A stretch of 64,000 nt of DNA, from assembly GCA_018401435.1 (NCBI GenBank), contig JAGYJW010000021.1, forward strand, positions 1 through 64,000, read 5' to 3'. A program made the position numbers and the translations under genes. Below the pieces are notes generated by a model. It saw only the letters and a program-made list of their open reading frames with translations. It was not told where the DNA came from and did no database searches. The stretch comes from Deltaproteobacteria bacterium. Its GTDB lineage: Bacteria > Myxococcota_A > UBA796 > UBA2385. Shown here in pieces: positions 8,776 through 17,056 of this stretch (positions within the stretch are counted from its first letter, which is position 1; the number at the start of each line of letters is the position of its first letter).

Positions 8776-10488
8776 TCAGCCCCGGGCTGGCTCGCCCTGG
8801 TCCGCGGCCGTCGGGTCGATGCGCCAGCGGCGGCTCATGGCCACCTCGGCCCGGTAGGCGTCGCTGGAGCGCTGGCGGCGCTCGGGCCCCCAACCCAGCA
8901 GCTCGGCCATGCGCTCGGCCACGGTCTCCACCGCGTCCAGCCCCTGGTTGGCATCTCGGAAGAAGAGCTGGGTGCGCCGCGCCATGAAGTCCGTCACCGT
9001 CAGGGCCATCTCGCGTTTCACCGCCCAGTCCACCTGGGCGAGGATCTCGGGCCGGTGGGGCAGAAGGGGTTGCAGCAGGCGCTGGTCGGTGACCGCCATG
9101 CGCGCCAGATCGATGGCCCGCGTGCCATAGCGTTCGGTCAGGTAGCGGCAGGTGGGCTTGGGCAGCTTGCCGGCGGCGGCCTCCACCACCAGCCTCACCA
9201 CGCTCTGGCCGTCTTCGTCGTTTTCGGGCCAACCCACGGCGCCGGGCAGCGGCTGCTGGGCCGTGTTGGCGATGTGCAGGTTGTCGCGGGGGTTGCCCGA
9301 CAAGGCCATCCAATCGATGGCCTGCTGCACCACCTCGGCCCCCATGCGGCGGCAGGTGGTGAGCTTGCCGCCGGCGATGCTGATCAAGCCGTCGGGGTCC
9401 ACGGTGATGGTGTGCTCGCGCGACACCTCGGAGGGGGACAGGCCCTCGGCCCGGATGAGGGGGCGCAGGCCCGCCCAGGTCGCGGTCACGTCGGCATCTG
9501 TGAGGTTGACCCCAGGGAAGTAGGCATTCACCGAGTCGATCAGGTAGTCCACGTCAGCCCGGTCCGCGGCCACCTCGCGGGGGTTGCCCTCGTAGTCGGA
9601 GTCGGTGGTGCCGACATAGACCATGTCGCCCCACGGGATGACGAAGAGCACCCGCTTGTCTTTGGGGTGGGTGCACACCACCACATGCTTGGCTTGGATG
9701 CGTTCGGCTGGCACCACGATGTGTACGCCCTTGGTGCACCGAAGCTGGTGGCTGTCGGGCTGGCTGAGGCCGCGCACCCGGTCGGACCAGGGGCCGGTGG
9801 CGTTGATGACGGCATGGGCCTGAACCTCGACCTCGCGGGGATTCGCGGAGTCGTCCAGCGCATCTTTGACCCGCACGCCGGAGATGCGGCCGTGGCCATC
9901 GCGCAGCAGGCCCATCACCCGGCCATAGGTGAGCACCGCCGCCCCATTCTGCTGGGCGTCCAGCAGGTGTTCCAGGGTGATGCGGGCGTCGTCGGTCATG
10001 CAGTCCCAATACAAGGGGCTGCCCTTGAGGCCCTTGCTGCGCAGCTCGGGGAAGGCGACCTGGGTTTCCTTGCGGGTGAGGGTGCGGTGCCGCTTGGGGG
10101 AGCGGAAGAGGGCGAGGCCCTCGTAGACCATCAGGCCCACCCGCAAGGCGGTGAGCTTGACCGGAGAGTCGTCATAGATGGGGAAGGCGAATCCCATGGG
10201 GTGAACCAGGTGCGGGGCGATCTGCAGCAGCACCCGGCGCTCGTTCACCGACTCGAAGACCAGGGAGAACTCCCGCTGTTCGAGGTAGCGCAGCCCCCCG
10301 TGCACCAGCTTGGAGGACTTGGAGGAGGTGCCCGCCGCGGTGTCGTTGCTGTCGAAGACCGCGACCTTGAGCCCACGCAGGGCGGCGTCCCGGGCGGCAG
10401 CCGCGCCAATGACGCCGCCCCCGATGATCACGAGGTCAAAGGTGCTGGCCGCGAGGCGGCTCCAGGTCTGTTCGCGGGACTCAGTCAT
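8776..10488 (-). CDS. glpD: aerobic glycerol-3-phosphate dehydrogenase
   Basis: FAD-dependent sn-glycerol-3-phosphate dehydrogenase, about 570 residues, oxidising glycerol-3-phosphate to dihydroxyacetone phosphate and passing electrons to the quinone pool at the inner membrane. The N-terminal Rossmann motif GGGVIGAAAARDAALRG (residues 23 onward), the TSSKSSKLVHGGLRYLE block, the WAGLRPL segment, the IAGGKLTT block and a C-terminal helical DAO_C domain are all present, and length is normal. ATG at 10488 has GGAG 7 nt upstream; the frame stays open further upstream but without support. No glpK or glpF is beside it. The gene ends 4 bp from the convergent phosphodiesterase gene. Confidence 0.93.
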   Translation of the reverse strand: MTESREQTWSRLAASTFDLVIIGGGVIGAAAARDAALRGLKVAVFDSNDTAAGTSSKSSKLVHGGLRYLEQREFSLVFESVNERRVLLQIAPHLVHPMGFAFPIYDDSPVKLTALRVGLMVYEGLALFRSPKRHRTLTRKETQVAFPELRSKGLKGSPLYWDCMTDDARITLEHLLDAQQNGAAVLTYGRVMGLLRDGHGRISGVRVKDALDDSANPREVEVQAHAVINATGPWSDRVRGLSQPDSHQLRCTKGVHIVVPAERIQAKHVVVCTHPKDKRVLFVIPWGDMVYVGTTDSDYEGNPREVAADRADVDYLIDSVNAYFPGVNLTDADVTATWAGLRPLIRAEGLSPSEVSREHTITVDPDGLISIAGGKLTTCRRMGAEVVQQAIDWMALSGNPRDNLHIANTAQQPLPGAVGWPENDEDGQSVVRLVVEAAAGKLPKPTCRYLTERYGTRAIDLARMAVTDQRLLQPLLPHRPEILAQVDWAVKREMALTVTDFMARRTQLFFRDANQGLDAVETVAERMAELLGWGPERRQRSSDAYRAEVAMSRRWRIDPTAADQGEPARG

Positions 10489-10743
10489 CGGGGCTCCATC
10501 CACAGGGTCGCCTGTTATCCCGCTGGGGCGCAGCGGCCGATGCTCCCTTTGCCGCGTGGTCAGGGAGCGGGCACCTGGGGCGGATCCCTGGCCAGCCAGG
10601 AGGGTCGGAATCCGGCCTGCGGCGCCCGGTGGCCGGCGCCGGCCTCGCATCCGGGCAGCACGGCCCCCCGCGGTCCCCGGAGTCGCCCTCGCACACCGGG
10701 CCCTCGGCGGCTATTGGCGGCGACCCTGCCCCGGCTGCTTCCC

Positions 10744-11556
10744 ATGCGTCATCGCTTCGTCGCCCCACAGGACGACCGTCTGGACCGCCTCATCGCGGAC
10801 AATACCAACCTCTCGCGCCAGAAGGCCCGCAGCCTGGCCCAGCGCGGCGGCATCCAGGTGGACGGCAAGCCGGCCCGTCATCCCGCCTTTAAAGTAGACA
10901 AAGGCGCGGTGGTGGAGGTGCGGACCGCGCCGCCCACCGCCCGGGCCCCGGCCCTTCCAGAGCGCTACCGCGACGACCAGGTGGTGGTGGTGGACAAGCC
11001 CTGCGGCCTGCCCAGCCAGGCGGGCCCGCGGGGCGGGGCGGACCATGTCTACGGCATCGTCAAGGCCCGGGAGCGCTATGCCGGTCTGCACCATCGGCTG
11101 GACACGCCGGCCTCGGGCCTGCTGCTGTTGACGGTGGACCCCTCGGCCAACGCCGCCGTGGCCGAGGCCCTGGGCAGCGGCGCCATCGAGCGCCGCTACC
11201 TGGTGGTGGTGGTGGGGGATCCGGGCGAGGCCGGCCGCTGGGATCAGGACATCGACGGGCGCAGCGCCGCCTCGGCCTTCCGCCGGGTGGCCACCGGCGC
11301 CGGGATGAGCGTGCTGGAGGTGCGCCTGGAGACCGGTCGCACCCATCAGATCCGCCTTCATGCGGCGGGTGCCGGCCACCCCGTGGTGGGCGATCGCAAG
11401 CACGGCGGCGCGGCGGGTCGGGTCTGGCCCCGCCTTGCATTGCATGCCTGGAATCTTCGTTTCCCCCAGCCCCGCACTGGAGAACCCATCAACATCAGCT
11501 CACCGGTTCCAGCGGACCTGGCCGAGCTCTTCGAGCAGGCGGGCTGGACGGGCTGA
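10744..11556 (+). CDS. RluA-family pseudouridine synthase
   Basis: About 270 residues. An N-terminal S4 RNA-binding domain (residues ~9-60) precedes the RluA catalytic domain. The catalytic Asp is D120 in HHRLDTPASG, the typical motif II; VDKPCGLPS (83-91) and TGRTHQIRLH are further family motifs. It isomerises uridine to pseudouridine in rRNA or tRNA, but S4-containing RluA members (RluC/RluD-like) differ in target and I cannot say which position is modified. The 255-bp divergent gap to glpD holds no recognisable gene or element. The gene ends 9 bp before the convergent sulfatase-fold gene. Confidence 0.88.
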   Translation: MRHRFVAPQDDRLDRLIADNTNLSRQKARSLAQRGGIQVDGKPARHPAFKVDKGAVVEVRTAPPTARAPALPERYRDDQVVVVDKPCGLPSQAGPRGGADHVYGIVKARERYAGLHHRLDTPASGLLLLTVDPSANAAVAEALGSGAIERRYLVVVVGDPGEAGRWDQDIDGRSAASAFRRVATGAGMSVLEVRLETGRTHQIRLHAAGAGHPVVGDRKHGGAAGRVWPRLALHAWNLRFPQPRTGEPINISSPVPADLAELFEQAGWTG

Positions 11557-11565
11557 GGGCCGCGT

Positions 11566-13107
11566 TCAGCCGCCGTTGCAACCCTGCCAGCCTTCGCCAT
11601 TTTCGGCGGCCTCCACGTCGGCGGCATCGACATAGCCCAATGCCGCGAGCTGGCTGAAGGTGCCGTAGCTGGGCACCTTGGGGCCGGCGGCGGCGTCGAT
11701 GGGGGCGAGGTTGCCCCGGCGCTGGGTGAGCAGGTCGACCAGAGGGGTGGCGGCCTGGGTCTGGGCCTCGCCCTGCAGGCGGGTGCGCTCGTGGCCGTCG
11801 GGGTCCACCAACCAGACGCCGCCCGCGCCCTTCTGGGGGTCGAAGGTCAGGCGGTGCTGCTGGGTGATCAGGCTGAGGCAGGCGGGCCCATAGAGGCAAT
11901 TCTCCTGCATGGACGCCCGATCTCCGCCAGTGGCCGCGACGGTGAAGATGTCCTCGCCCTGGACGGTGGCGGGGATGGGGGCGCCGGCGCGGGTGAGCAG
12001 GCCCCGGACCAGGTCGACATGCTCGACCACCGTGTCGACGCGCTGGCCGCGGGGGCCGGGGTCGGACTTGGGCAGGTGCACGATGAGGGGCACCCGAGTC
12101 AGCTCGGACCACAAGGCGTGGCCGTGCTCAAAGCCGCCGTGCTCCCAGAATTCCTCGCCGTGATCGGCGGTCACCACCAGGTAGCTGCGATCCATGCGGC
12201 CGCGTTGGTGCAGGCCGTCGCTCAGCGCGCCCAGGGCCTGGTCCACCGCCAGCAGCTCCTCGTCGTAGAGGGCCTGGCTATAGGCCTGGGTGGCTGGATC
12301 GGCCTTCAGGGCGCCCACCTGCATGAGGGTGAAGGGGTTCTGGCCCTCGCGGGGGATGAGCTGGTCGGGCACGGCCTTGGGGTCGGCGAAGCGGCCGCGC
12401 ACCGCGGCTGGGGGCGCATAGTCCAGGTGGGGCTCCATGAAGTGCACCAGGGCAAAGACCGGTGCCTCGGCCGGCCCCTCGTCCATCCACGCCAGGGCCG
12501 TCTGCACGGTGTCTTGGGCCGACCGGAACTGGACGTTGGTGGCGCCCTTGTAGTCGTAGCGATCAAAGCCCTGCTGAATGCCGAATTCGGGGGCCAGGAA
12601 GGTGTTGTTGACGAAGGCGGCCGTGCGGTAGCCCGCCCGCTTCATGGCCTCGGCCAGGGTGACCTGCTCGGGGGTCAGGCAGCCAAAGCGCGACTGCACC
12701 TTGAGATCGCGGATGACCCGGTGCTGGTGTGGGTACTGCCCCGACAGCAGGCTGGCGAAGCTGGCCAGGGTCCAGCCCGACTGGGCATAGGCCCGGGAAA
12801 AGACCATGCCGTCGCGGGCCAAGGCGTCCAGGCGCGGCGAGGTGGGGCGGTCGTGGCCGTAGATGCCCAGGTGATCCGCGCGCGCCGTGTCGTAGACCAC
12901 CAGGACGATGTCGGGGCGTCCGCCGGCGGGGGCGTCGGGCACGGGCAGATCAGATGCGTCCCCCGGGCCTGAAGCGACCGCCGCGGGCGGGTTCTCATCA
13001 GGAGCTGGGGCTGCGGCCGGGGCGGTTTCCGGGGTCGGAACGACGACTTCATCGCCCGTGCAAGAAAAAATGAATGGCGCGAGGGCCAGAAACGTCGAAG
13101 GCTTCAT
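11566..13107 (-). CDS. sulfatase-fold lipoprotein lacking the sulfatase Cys/Ser motif
   Basis: 513 residues: probable lipoprotein signal (cleavage before C16), a Pro/Ala-rich linker to about residue 65, then a sulfatase/phosphoethanolamine-transferase-like domain. Metal ligands are visible in VYDTARADHLG (D73) and TADHGEEF. The CxPSR/SxPSR motif that becomes formylglycine in true sulfatases is replaced by GWTLASF, with T113 at the nucleophile position. That pattern belongs to phospho-transferase or phosphodiesterase-like members rather than sulfatases. It ends with LAALGYV, like the lipoprotein at 7341-8771. Substrate unknown; likely acts on envelope glycans or lipids. Confidence 0.8.
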   Translation of the reverse strand: MKPSTFLALAPFIFSCTGDEVVVPTPETAPAAAPAPDENPPAAVASGPGDASDLPVPDAPAGGRPDIVLVVYDTARADHLGIYGHDRPTSPRLDALARDGMVFSRAYAQSGWTLASFASLLSGQYPHQHRVIRDLKVQSRFGCLTPEQVTLAEAMKRAGYRTAAFVNNTFLAPEFGIQQGFDRYDYKGATNVQFRSAQDTVQTALAWMDEGPAEAPVFALVHFMEPHLDYAPPAAVRGRFADPKAVPDQLIPREGQNPFTLMQVGALKADPATQAYSQALYDEELLAVDQALGALSDGLHQRGRMDRSYLVVTADHGEEFWEHGGFEHGHALWSELTRVPLIVHLPKSDPGPRGQRVDTVVEHVDLVRGLLTRAGAPIPATVQGEDIFTVAATGGDRASMQENCLYGPACLSLITQQHRLTFDPQKGAGGVWLVDPDGHERTRLQGEAQTQAATPLVDLLTQRRGNLAPIDAAAGPKVPSYGTFSQLAALGYVDAADVEAAENGEGWQGCNGG

Positions 13108-13172
13108 GCCCGCAGCCTACGCCATGGCTGGCGGGGCTGCACCCTCCCCCTCCTGCTCTTGGAGAGCCCCCG

Positions 13173-13529
13173 ATGAAGCGTCTTGTCCCTGTCCTGCTAT
13201 TGCTCGGCGCCTGCGGCGTGAGCGAAGAGAAGTTCTACGAGCAGTATGCCGAGAAGGCCTGCACCCTCACCATGGAGTGCTCCGCCGACGAGAGCACCGG
13301 CTTCTTCTTTGACAGCCAGGAGGAGTGCGAGAGCTTCTTTGCGCTGGCGCTCAGCCTGGGCACCGGAGGCTGCGACTACGACAAGAAGGCGGCCAAGGAC
13401 TGCCTCAACGCGCTGGATGACGCCACCTGCGACAGTTCGGGCGACGTGGATTCGGCCTGCGCCGAGGTCTACACCGGCGACGAATGCGGCATGAGCGGCG
13501 GCGACACGGGCTGGGATAGCGGCCGATAG
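13173..13529 (+). CDS. small Cys-rich lipoprotein, unknown function
   Basis: 118 residues with a short lipoprotein signal (MKRLVPVLLLLGAC, lipidated C14). The mature part is acidic and contains about nine cysteines, several spaced like disulphide pairs, and it ends in a Gly/Asp-rich tail. No known domain is recognised. Such small Cys-rich lipoproteins are common in myxobacterial genomes. GGAG lies about 8 nt before the ATG. It is divergent from the sulfatase-fold gene (65 bp between starts) and lies 59 bp upstream of the asparagine-synthetase-like gene on the same strand. Confidence 0.7.
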   Translation: MKRLVPVLLLLGACGVSEEKFYEQYAEKACTLTMECSADESTGFFFDSQEECESFFALALSLGTGGCDYDKKAAKDCLNALDDATCDSSGDVDSACAEVYTGDECGMSGGDTGWDSGR

Positions 13530-13588
13530 GCCCGCGCCTGCGTCCGACAGGCTAGGATGCCCGCTCCCTCCCTCCCCGAGGCATCGGC

Positions 13589-15388
13589 GTGAGCGGCATC
13601 GCGGGCATCCTCCACCTGTCGGGCGCGCCGCCCCTCCGCGACGAAGCGCAGCAGCTCTCGACGGGGGTGGCCCACCGCGGTCGGGATGACAAGGGCTGGT
13701 TCGCCGATGGGCCGGCGGTCCTGGTGCACCGACGACAGGCCGGCGGCGGCGCCGAAGCCCCGGAGCCCCGGGTCAACGCGGCCCGGGTCCTGCTCTTGGA
13801 CGCCCGCTGCTACCAGCCGGGTGGCAATGCCGCCCTTGCGGCGGCCTGGGACCGCGACGGTCTGGACGGATTGCGTACCATAAACGCTGATTTTGCGCTG
13901 GCATCCTGGGATCGCCGGAGCAAGGTGCTCAGCCTGGCTCGGGATCCGCTGGGCACCCGGCCCCTCTACTGGGTGCGCAAGGGCGACAAGGTCGCCTTCT
14001 GCTCCGAGATCCACCCCTTGCTGGGCCTGTCCTGGGTGAGTCGTGCGGTCGCGCTGGACCACGTCGCCGAGTACCTGAGCTTTCGCTATGTGCACGCTCC
14101 GCGCACCCTGCTGCAGGATGTGCAGGCGGTGCCGCCGGGCCATGTCGTGCGCATCGACGCGTCGGGGGTGCGCACGGATCGCTGGCACCGTCCGCGCTGG
14201 GCGCCGCCCGGGTCGCGCATCGACGAGGCCGACGCCGCCGGCATGGTGGACGCCTCTCTGCGCGAGAGCGTGCGGCGGCGGCTGGAGGGGCCTGGGCCGG
14301 TCTCGGTGCTGCTCAGCGGCGGCTTGGACAGCTCGGCCATCCTCTTTCACGCCCGCGAGCTGGGGGCCTCTCCCGGCGCGGTCACGCTGGCCTTCGATGG
14401 CGACCCCGCCGACGAGACGGCATTCGCCGCCCGAATCGCCAAGGTGATGGACGTGCAGCACCAGGTGGTGCGCGTGGATGGCAGCGCCCTGGTGGATGAT
14501 CTGTGGGAGGTCACCCGCCAATTCGGCCAGCCCCTGCCCAGCGCCGCGGCGGTCTTGCAGAATCGGCTGATGGCCGAGCTTCGCAGCGATGCGCGCGTGG
14601 TGTTGTCCGGCGATGGGGGCGACGAGGTGCTGGGGGGCCGGGGCATGAATGTGCTGGCCGCCCGGCTGCGCCGCAACCGGCTGCTGGGCCACCTGCCGGG
14701 TCCGCTGCGGCGCATGGGCCGCGGTGTGGCTGAAAAGGCAGGTTTGACTGACCTTGCCGCGTCCAGCAACCAGTTCGGCCGCGATCGCTCCATCGGGGGC
14801 AGCCGGGTCTTTCATTCCGCCGAGCGGGTGGAGCTGTTGCGGGACCCCGGCCTGGTGCGGCCGGGCATCCGGCGCACGGTGCTCGACCCCTTCTACCAGG
14901 AGGTCGACACGGACCCCATCAACGCGGTGTTGCACGCCTGGCAACGCGGCTGGCTGCCCGAAGACTCGCTGCTGCGGGGGGATCGCACGGCAGCCTGGAA
15001 TGGGCTGGAGGTGCGCTACCCCATGCTGGACACGGAGCTGGTGGCGGCGGCCCGCTCCTTGCCCGGTTCGGCCAAGGTGGTGGCCCAGGGCATGGGCTTT
15101 CAGACCAAGTGGCCCCTGCGGGTGTCCATGGCCCAGCGCCTGCCCAAGCAGGTGCTCAACCGGCCCAAGCGCTCCTTGCCCAACCCGCTGGGCACCTGGC
15201 TGCGGGGGGCCGGTCGCGGCTTCCTGCTGGAGACGGTCGAGACGCTGGCCAACGATCCGGCGGGCATCTTCTTGCCGGCGACGGTGCGGCGCCTGTCCGA
15301 CGAGCACCTGTCGGGCAAGGCCAACCACGGCCTGAAGCTGTGGACGCTGGCCCTCTTCATCGTCTGGAAGCGCAGCATCGCGGGCTGA
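13589..15388 (+). CDS. asparagine-synthetase-like amidotransferase with degenerate glutaminase domain
   Basis: 599 residues, AsnB architecture: N-terminal Ntn glutamine amidotransferase domain (~1-185) and C-terminal ATP-pyrophosphatase domain (~205-590). The synthetase half is intact, with the P-loop SGGLDSS (243-249) and SGDGGDE (GDGGDE at 341-346). The glutaminase half is not: the catalytic Cys2 is Ser (start reads MSGIAG), HRGPD is HRGRD, and the NGEIYN-type glutamine-binding segment is absent. RDPLGTRPLYW is kept. It may use free ammonia, or form another bond as beta-lactam synthetase-like relatives do. GTG start fixed by the conserved GIAG. Confidence 0.85.
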   Translation: MSGIAGILHLSGAPPLRDEAQQLSTGVAHRGRDDKGWFADGPAVLVHRRQAGGGAEAPEPRVNAARVLLLDARCYQPGGNAALAAAWDRDGLDGLRTINADFALASWDRRSKVLSLARDPLGTRPLYWVRKGDKVAFCSEIHPLLGLSWVSRAVALDHVAEYLSFRYVHAPRTLLQDVQAVPPGHVVRIDASGVRTDRWHRPRWAPPGSRIDEADAAGMVDASLRESVRRRLEGPGPVSVLLSGGLDSSAILFHARELGASPGAVTLAFDGDPADETAFAARIAKVMDVQHQVVRVDGSALVDDLWEVTRQFGQPLPSAAAVLQNRLMAELRSDARVVLSGDGGDEVLGGRGMNVLAARLRRNRLLGHLPGPLRRMGRGVAEKAGLTDLAASSNQFGRDRSIGGSRVFHSAERVELLRDPGLVRPGIRRTVLDPFYQEVDTDPINAVLHAWQRGWLPEDSLLRGDRTAAWNGLEVRYPMLDTELVAAARSLPGSAKVVAQGMGFQTKWPLRVSMAQRLPKQVLNRPKRSLPNPLGTWLRGAGRGFLLETVETLANDPAGIFLPATVRRLSDEHLSGKANHGLKLWTLALFIVWKRSIAG

Positions 15389-15400
15389 AGGACCCGGGCG

Positions 15401-16174
15401 TCAGCTCTGCCCGTTGCGCAGCTTGTCGAGCAGCTCGGGGCTGACCATCTCGGTGGGGGCCTCGTCGTCCTCTTCGTCGGGCAGGCCCGCGTCGGGGCCC
15501 GTTGCCGGCGGAGCGGGGGCGGCGACGGGCGCAGGAGCCGGCGCGGGGGCCGCGAGGCTGCGGTCGGTGTCCACCGGCTGCTCGGCGGGCGCTGGGGCCA
15601 CCTCCTCGTCCTTCTGCAAGAACAAGAAGTGCACCAGGAACATGCCCAGGCCGATCACGATGGCGGCGTCGGCGACGTTGAAGCTGGGCCACTGGCTGGT
15701 GCCGAACTTGTCCACCAGCCAGGCCGAGGCCGATGGGTTGTCGGTGTAGACCTTGATGAAGTCGGTGACGGACTGCTTGTCCACCCGGTCGATGGCATTG
15801 CCCACCGCACCCGAGGTGATCAGGCCCAGGGCGACGTTCTGGAAGCGCTCGTCCTTGGGGAGCTGCCAGACCATCTGGAAGAGCACGCCCACCGCCAGCA
15901 CGGTGAAGGCGGCAAAGACCCACATGCGGTAGGGGCTGTCGTTGAGAATGCCAAAGGCTGCGCCGGAGTTTTCGGCGTGCACAATGCTGAGGAAGCCATC
16001 GATGACGGGGATCTCTTCGCGGTAGAGATCGACGTTGCGCTGCACCCAGATCTTGGTGACCTGGTCCAGCACCGTGGCCACCACCGCGACCGCGCCGAAG
16101 AGGATGTACTTGCCCGCGGTCTGCTCGACCTTCGGGGCGTCTGCGGCCTTCGGCGCGCTCTGCTGGGAAGTCAA
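15401..16174 (-). CDS. lspA: lipoprotein signal peptidase (signal peptidase II)
   Basis: Inner-membrane aspartyl protease that removes the signal peptide from diacylglyceryl prolipoproteins. Family motifs are present in order: LDQVTK, ENSGAAFG, VGNAIDR (first catalytic Asp) and FNVADAAI (second Asp), within four hydrophobic segments. Two oddities: the loop between the two Asp motifs is longer than usual, and a ~65-residue Pro/Ala/Glu-rich tail follows the last helix, giving about 257 residues against the usual 160-180. I chose TTG at 16174 because AGGAG lies 5 nt upstream; an ATG at 16261 in the same frame would add a non-membrane leader. Neighbour genes encode lipoproteins. Confidence 0.92.
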   Translation of the reverse strand: MTSQQSAPKAADAPKVEQTAGKYILFGAVAVVATVLDQVTKIWVQRNVDLYREEIPVIDGFLSIVHAENSGAAFGILNDSPYRMWVFAAFTVLAVGVLFQMVWQLPKDERFQNVALGLITSGAVGNAIDRVDKQSVTDFIKVYTDNPSASAWLVDKFGTSQWPSFNVADAAIVIGLGMFLVHFLFLQKDEEVAPAPAEQPVDTDRSLAAPAPAPAPVAAPAPPATGPDAGLPDEEDDEAPTEMVSPELLDKLRNGQS

Positions 16175-16272
16175 GGATGCTCCTGTGGGCGCCCTGTGTA
16201 CCCGCGCGTCGGCGCCTGGGCAACGTGGCCGGGTGGTTGACGCCGGCCCCAGGTGCGCCATATTGGTGGGGT

Positions 16273-17043
16273 ATGCGCGTCGCTCCCCTCCCGCTGATCG
16301 CCAGCATCGCCTGTGGTGCGGTGGATCCCGTCGACCCCCTCGGGCTGCCCGCCGACGACAGCTCGGTGGCCATCGCCCTGGCCGGCCTCAGCCCCGAAGC
16401 CCTGCTGGATCTGGTTGAAGATCCTCGCCTGCAGCTCGCTTTCGACCCCTTTTGCGGGCCCTTGGACCCCAGCCTGGCCCGGGTGGGCCCGATGGGCCTG
16501 AAGGTGGCCGAACGCGAGGTCTGGACGGCGGACTGCTTGACTGACCCCGACGTGGTGCTGGAAGGCAGCCTGGTCTGGACCCGCGGCCCCGATCAGCTGT
16601 CCCTGGTGGGGGATCGCGCGGTGCTGTGGCGCAATGGCGAGGTCGAGTTCGCGCTGGATGGGGCGATTGAGGCCTTTGAACAGGGCGAGCTGCTGCTCTT
16701 GGACGCGGCGGCCACCTGGTGTGGTCCTGGCGGGCCGCTTTGCGACGCCGACGCGCTCACCGTGGACCTCTCTTTCAGCCTCTTTCCCGCCAGCGCCTAC
16801 CCCGCCGCCTACGATGTGACGGTGACCGGCGCGGTGGGCAGCAACGACGCCCTGGTATCGGTGGAAGGCGCCTGGAGCATCGATTCGGCCGCCTGCCCCG
16901 AAGAGCCCACCAACGGCGCCCTGGCGCTGCGGGGGCTTCGGCGCCACGCCCTCGACCTCGACGGGGCCGAACGCTGCGACGGCTGCGCGGGCTGGGCGGT
17001 TCCGGGGCAGCGCGATCGACCCTGGTGTGCGCTGGACCTCTGA
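16273..17043 (+). CDS. lipoprotein, unknown function
   Basis: 256 residues beginning with a short lipoprotein signal (IASIAC, lipidated Cys14). The mature protein is acidic, apparently rich in beta-strand, with several Cys pairs towards the end (ERCDGCAGW and a final PWC). No domain recognised. It is transcribed divergently from lspA (98 bp between starts) and ends 13 bp from the convergent uvrC. The ATG at 16273 is chosen because the upstream in-frame codons overlap the lspA leader and carry no signal-peptide character. Confidence 0.65.
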   Translation: MRVAPLPLIASIACGAVDPVDPLGLPADDSSVAIALAGLSPEALLDLVEDPRLQLAFDPFCGPLDPSLARVGPMGLKVAEREVWTADCLTDPDVVLEGSLVWTRGPDQLSLVGDRAVLWRNGEVEFALDGAIEAFEQGELLLLDAAATWCGPGGPLCDADALTVDLSFSLFPASAYPAAYDVTVTGAVGSNDALVSVEGAWSIDSAACPEEPTNGALALRGLRRHALDLDGAERCDGCAGWAVPGQRDRPWCALDL

Positions 17044-17056
17044 ACGCGGCGGGCCC

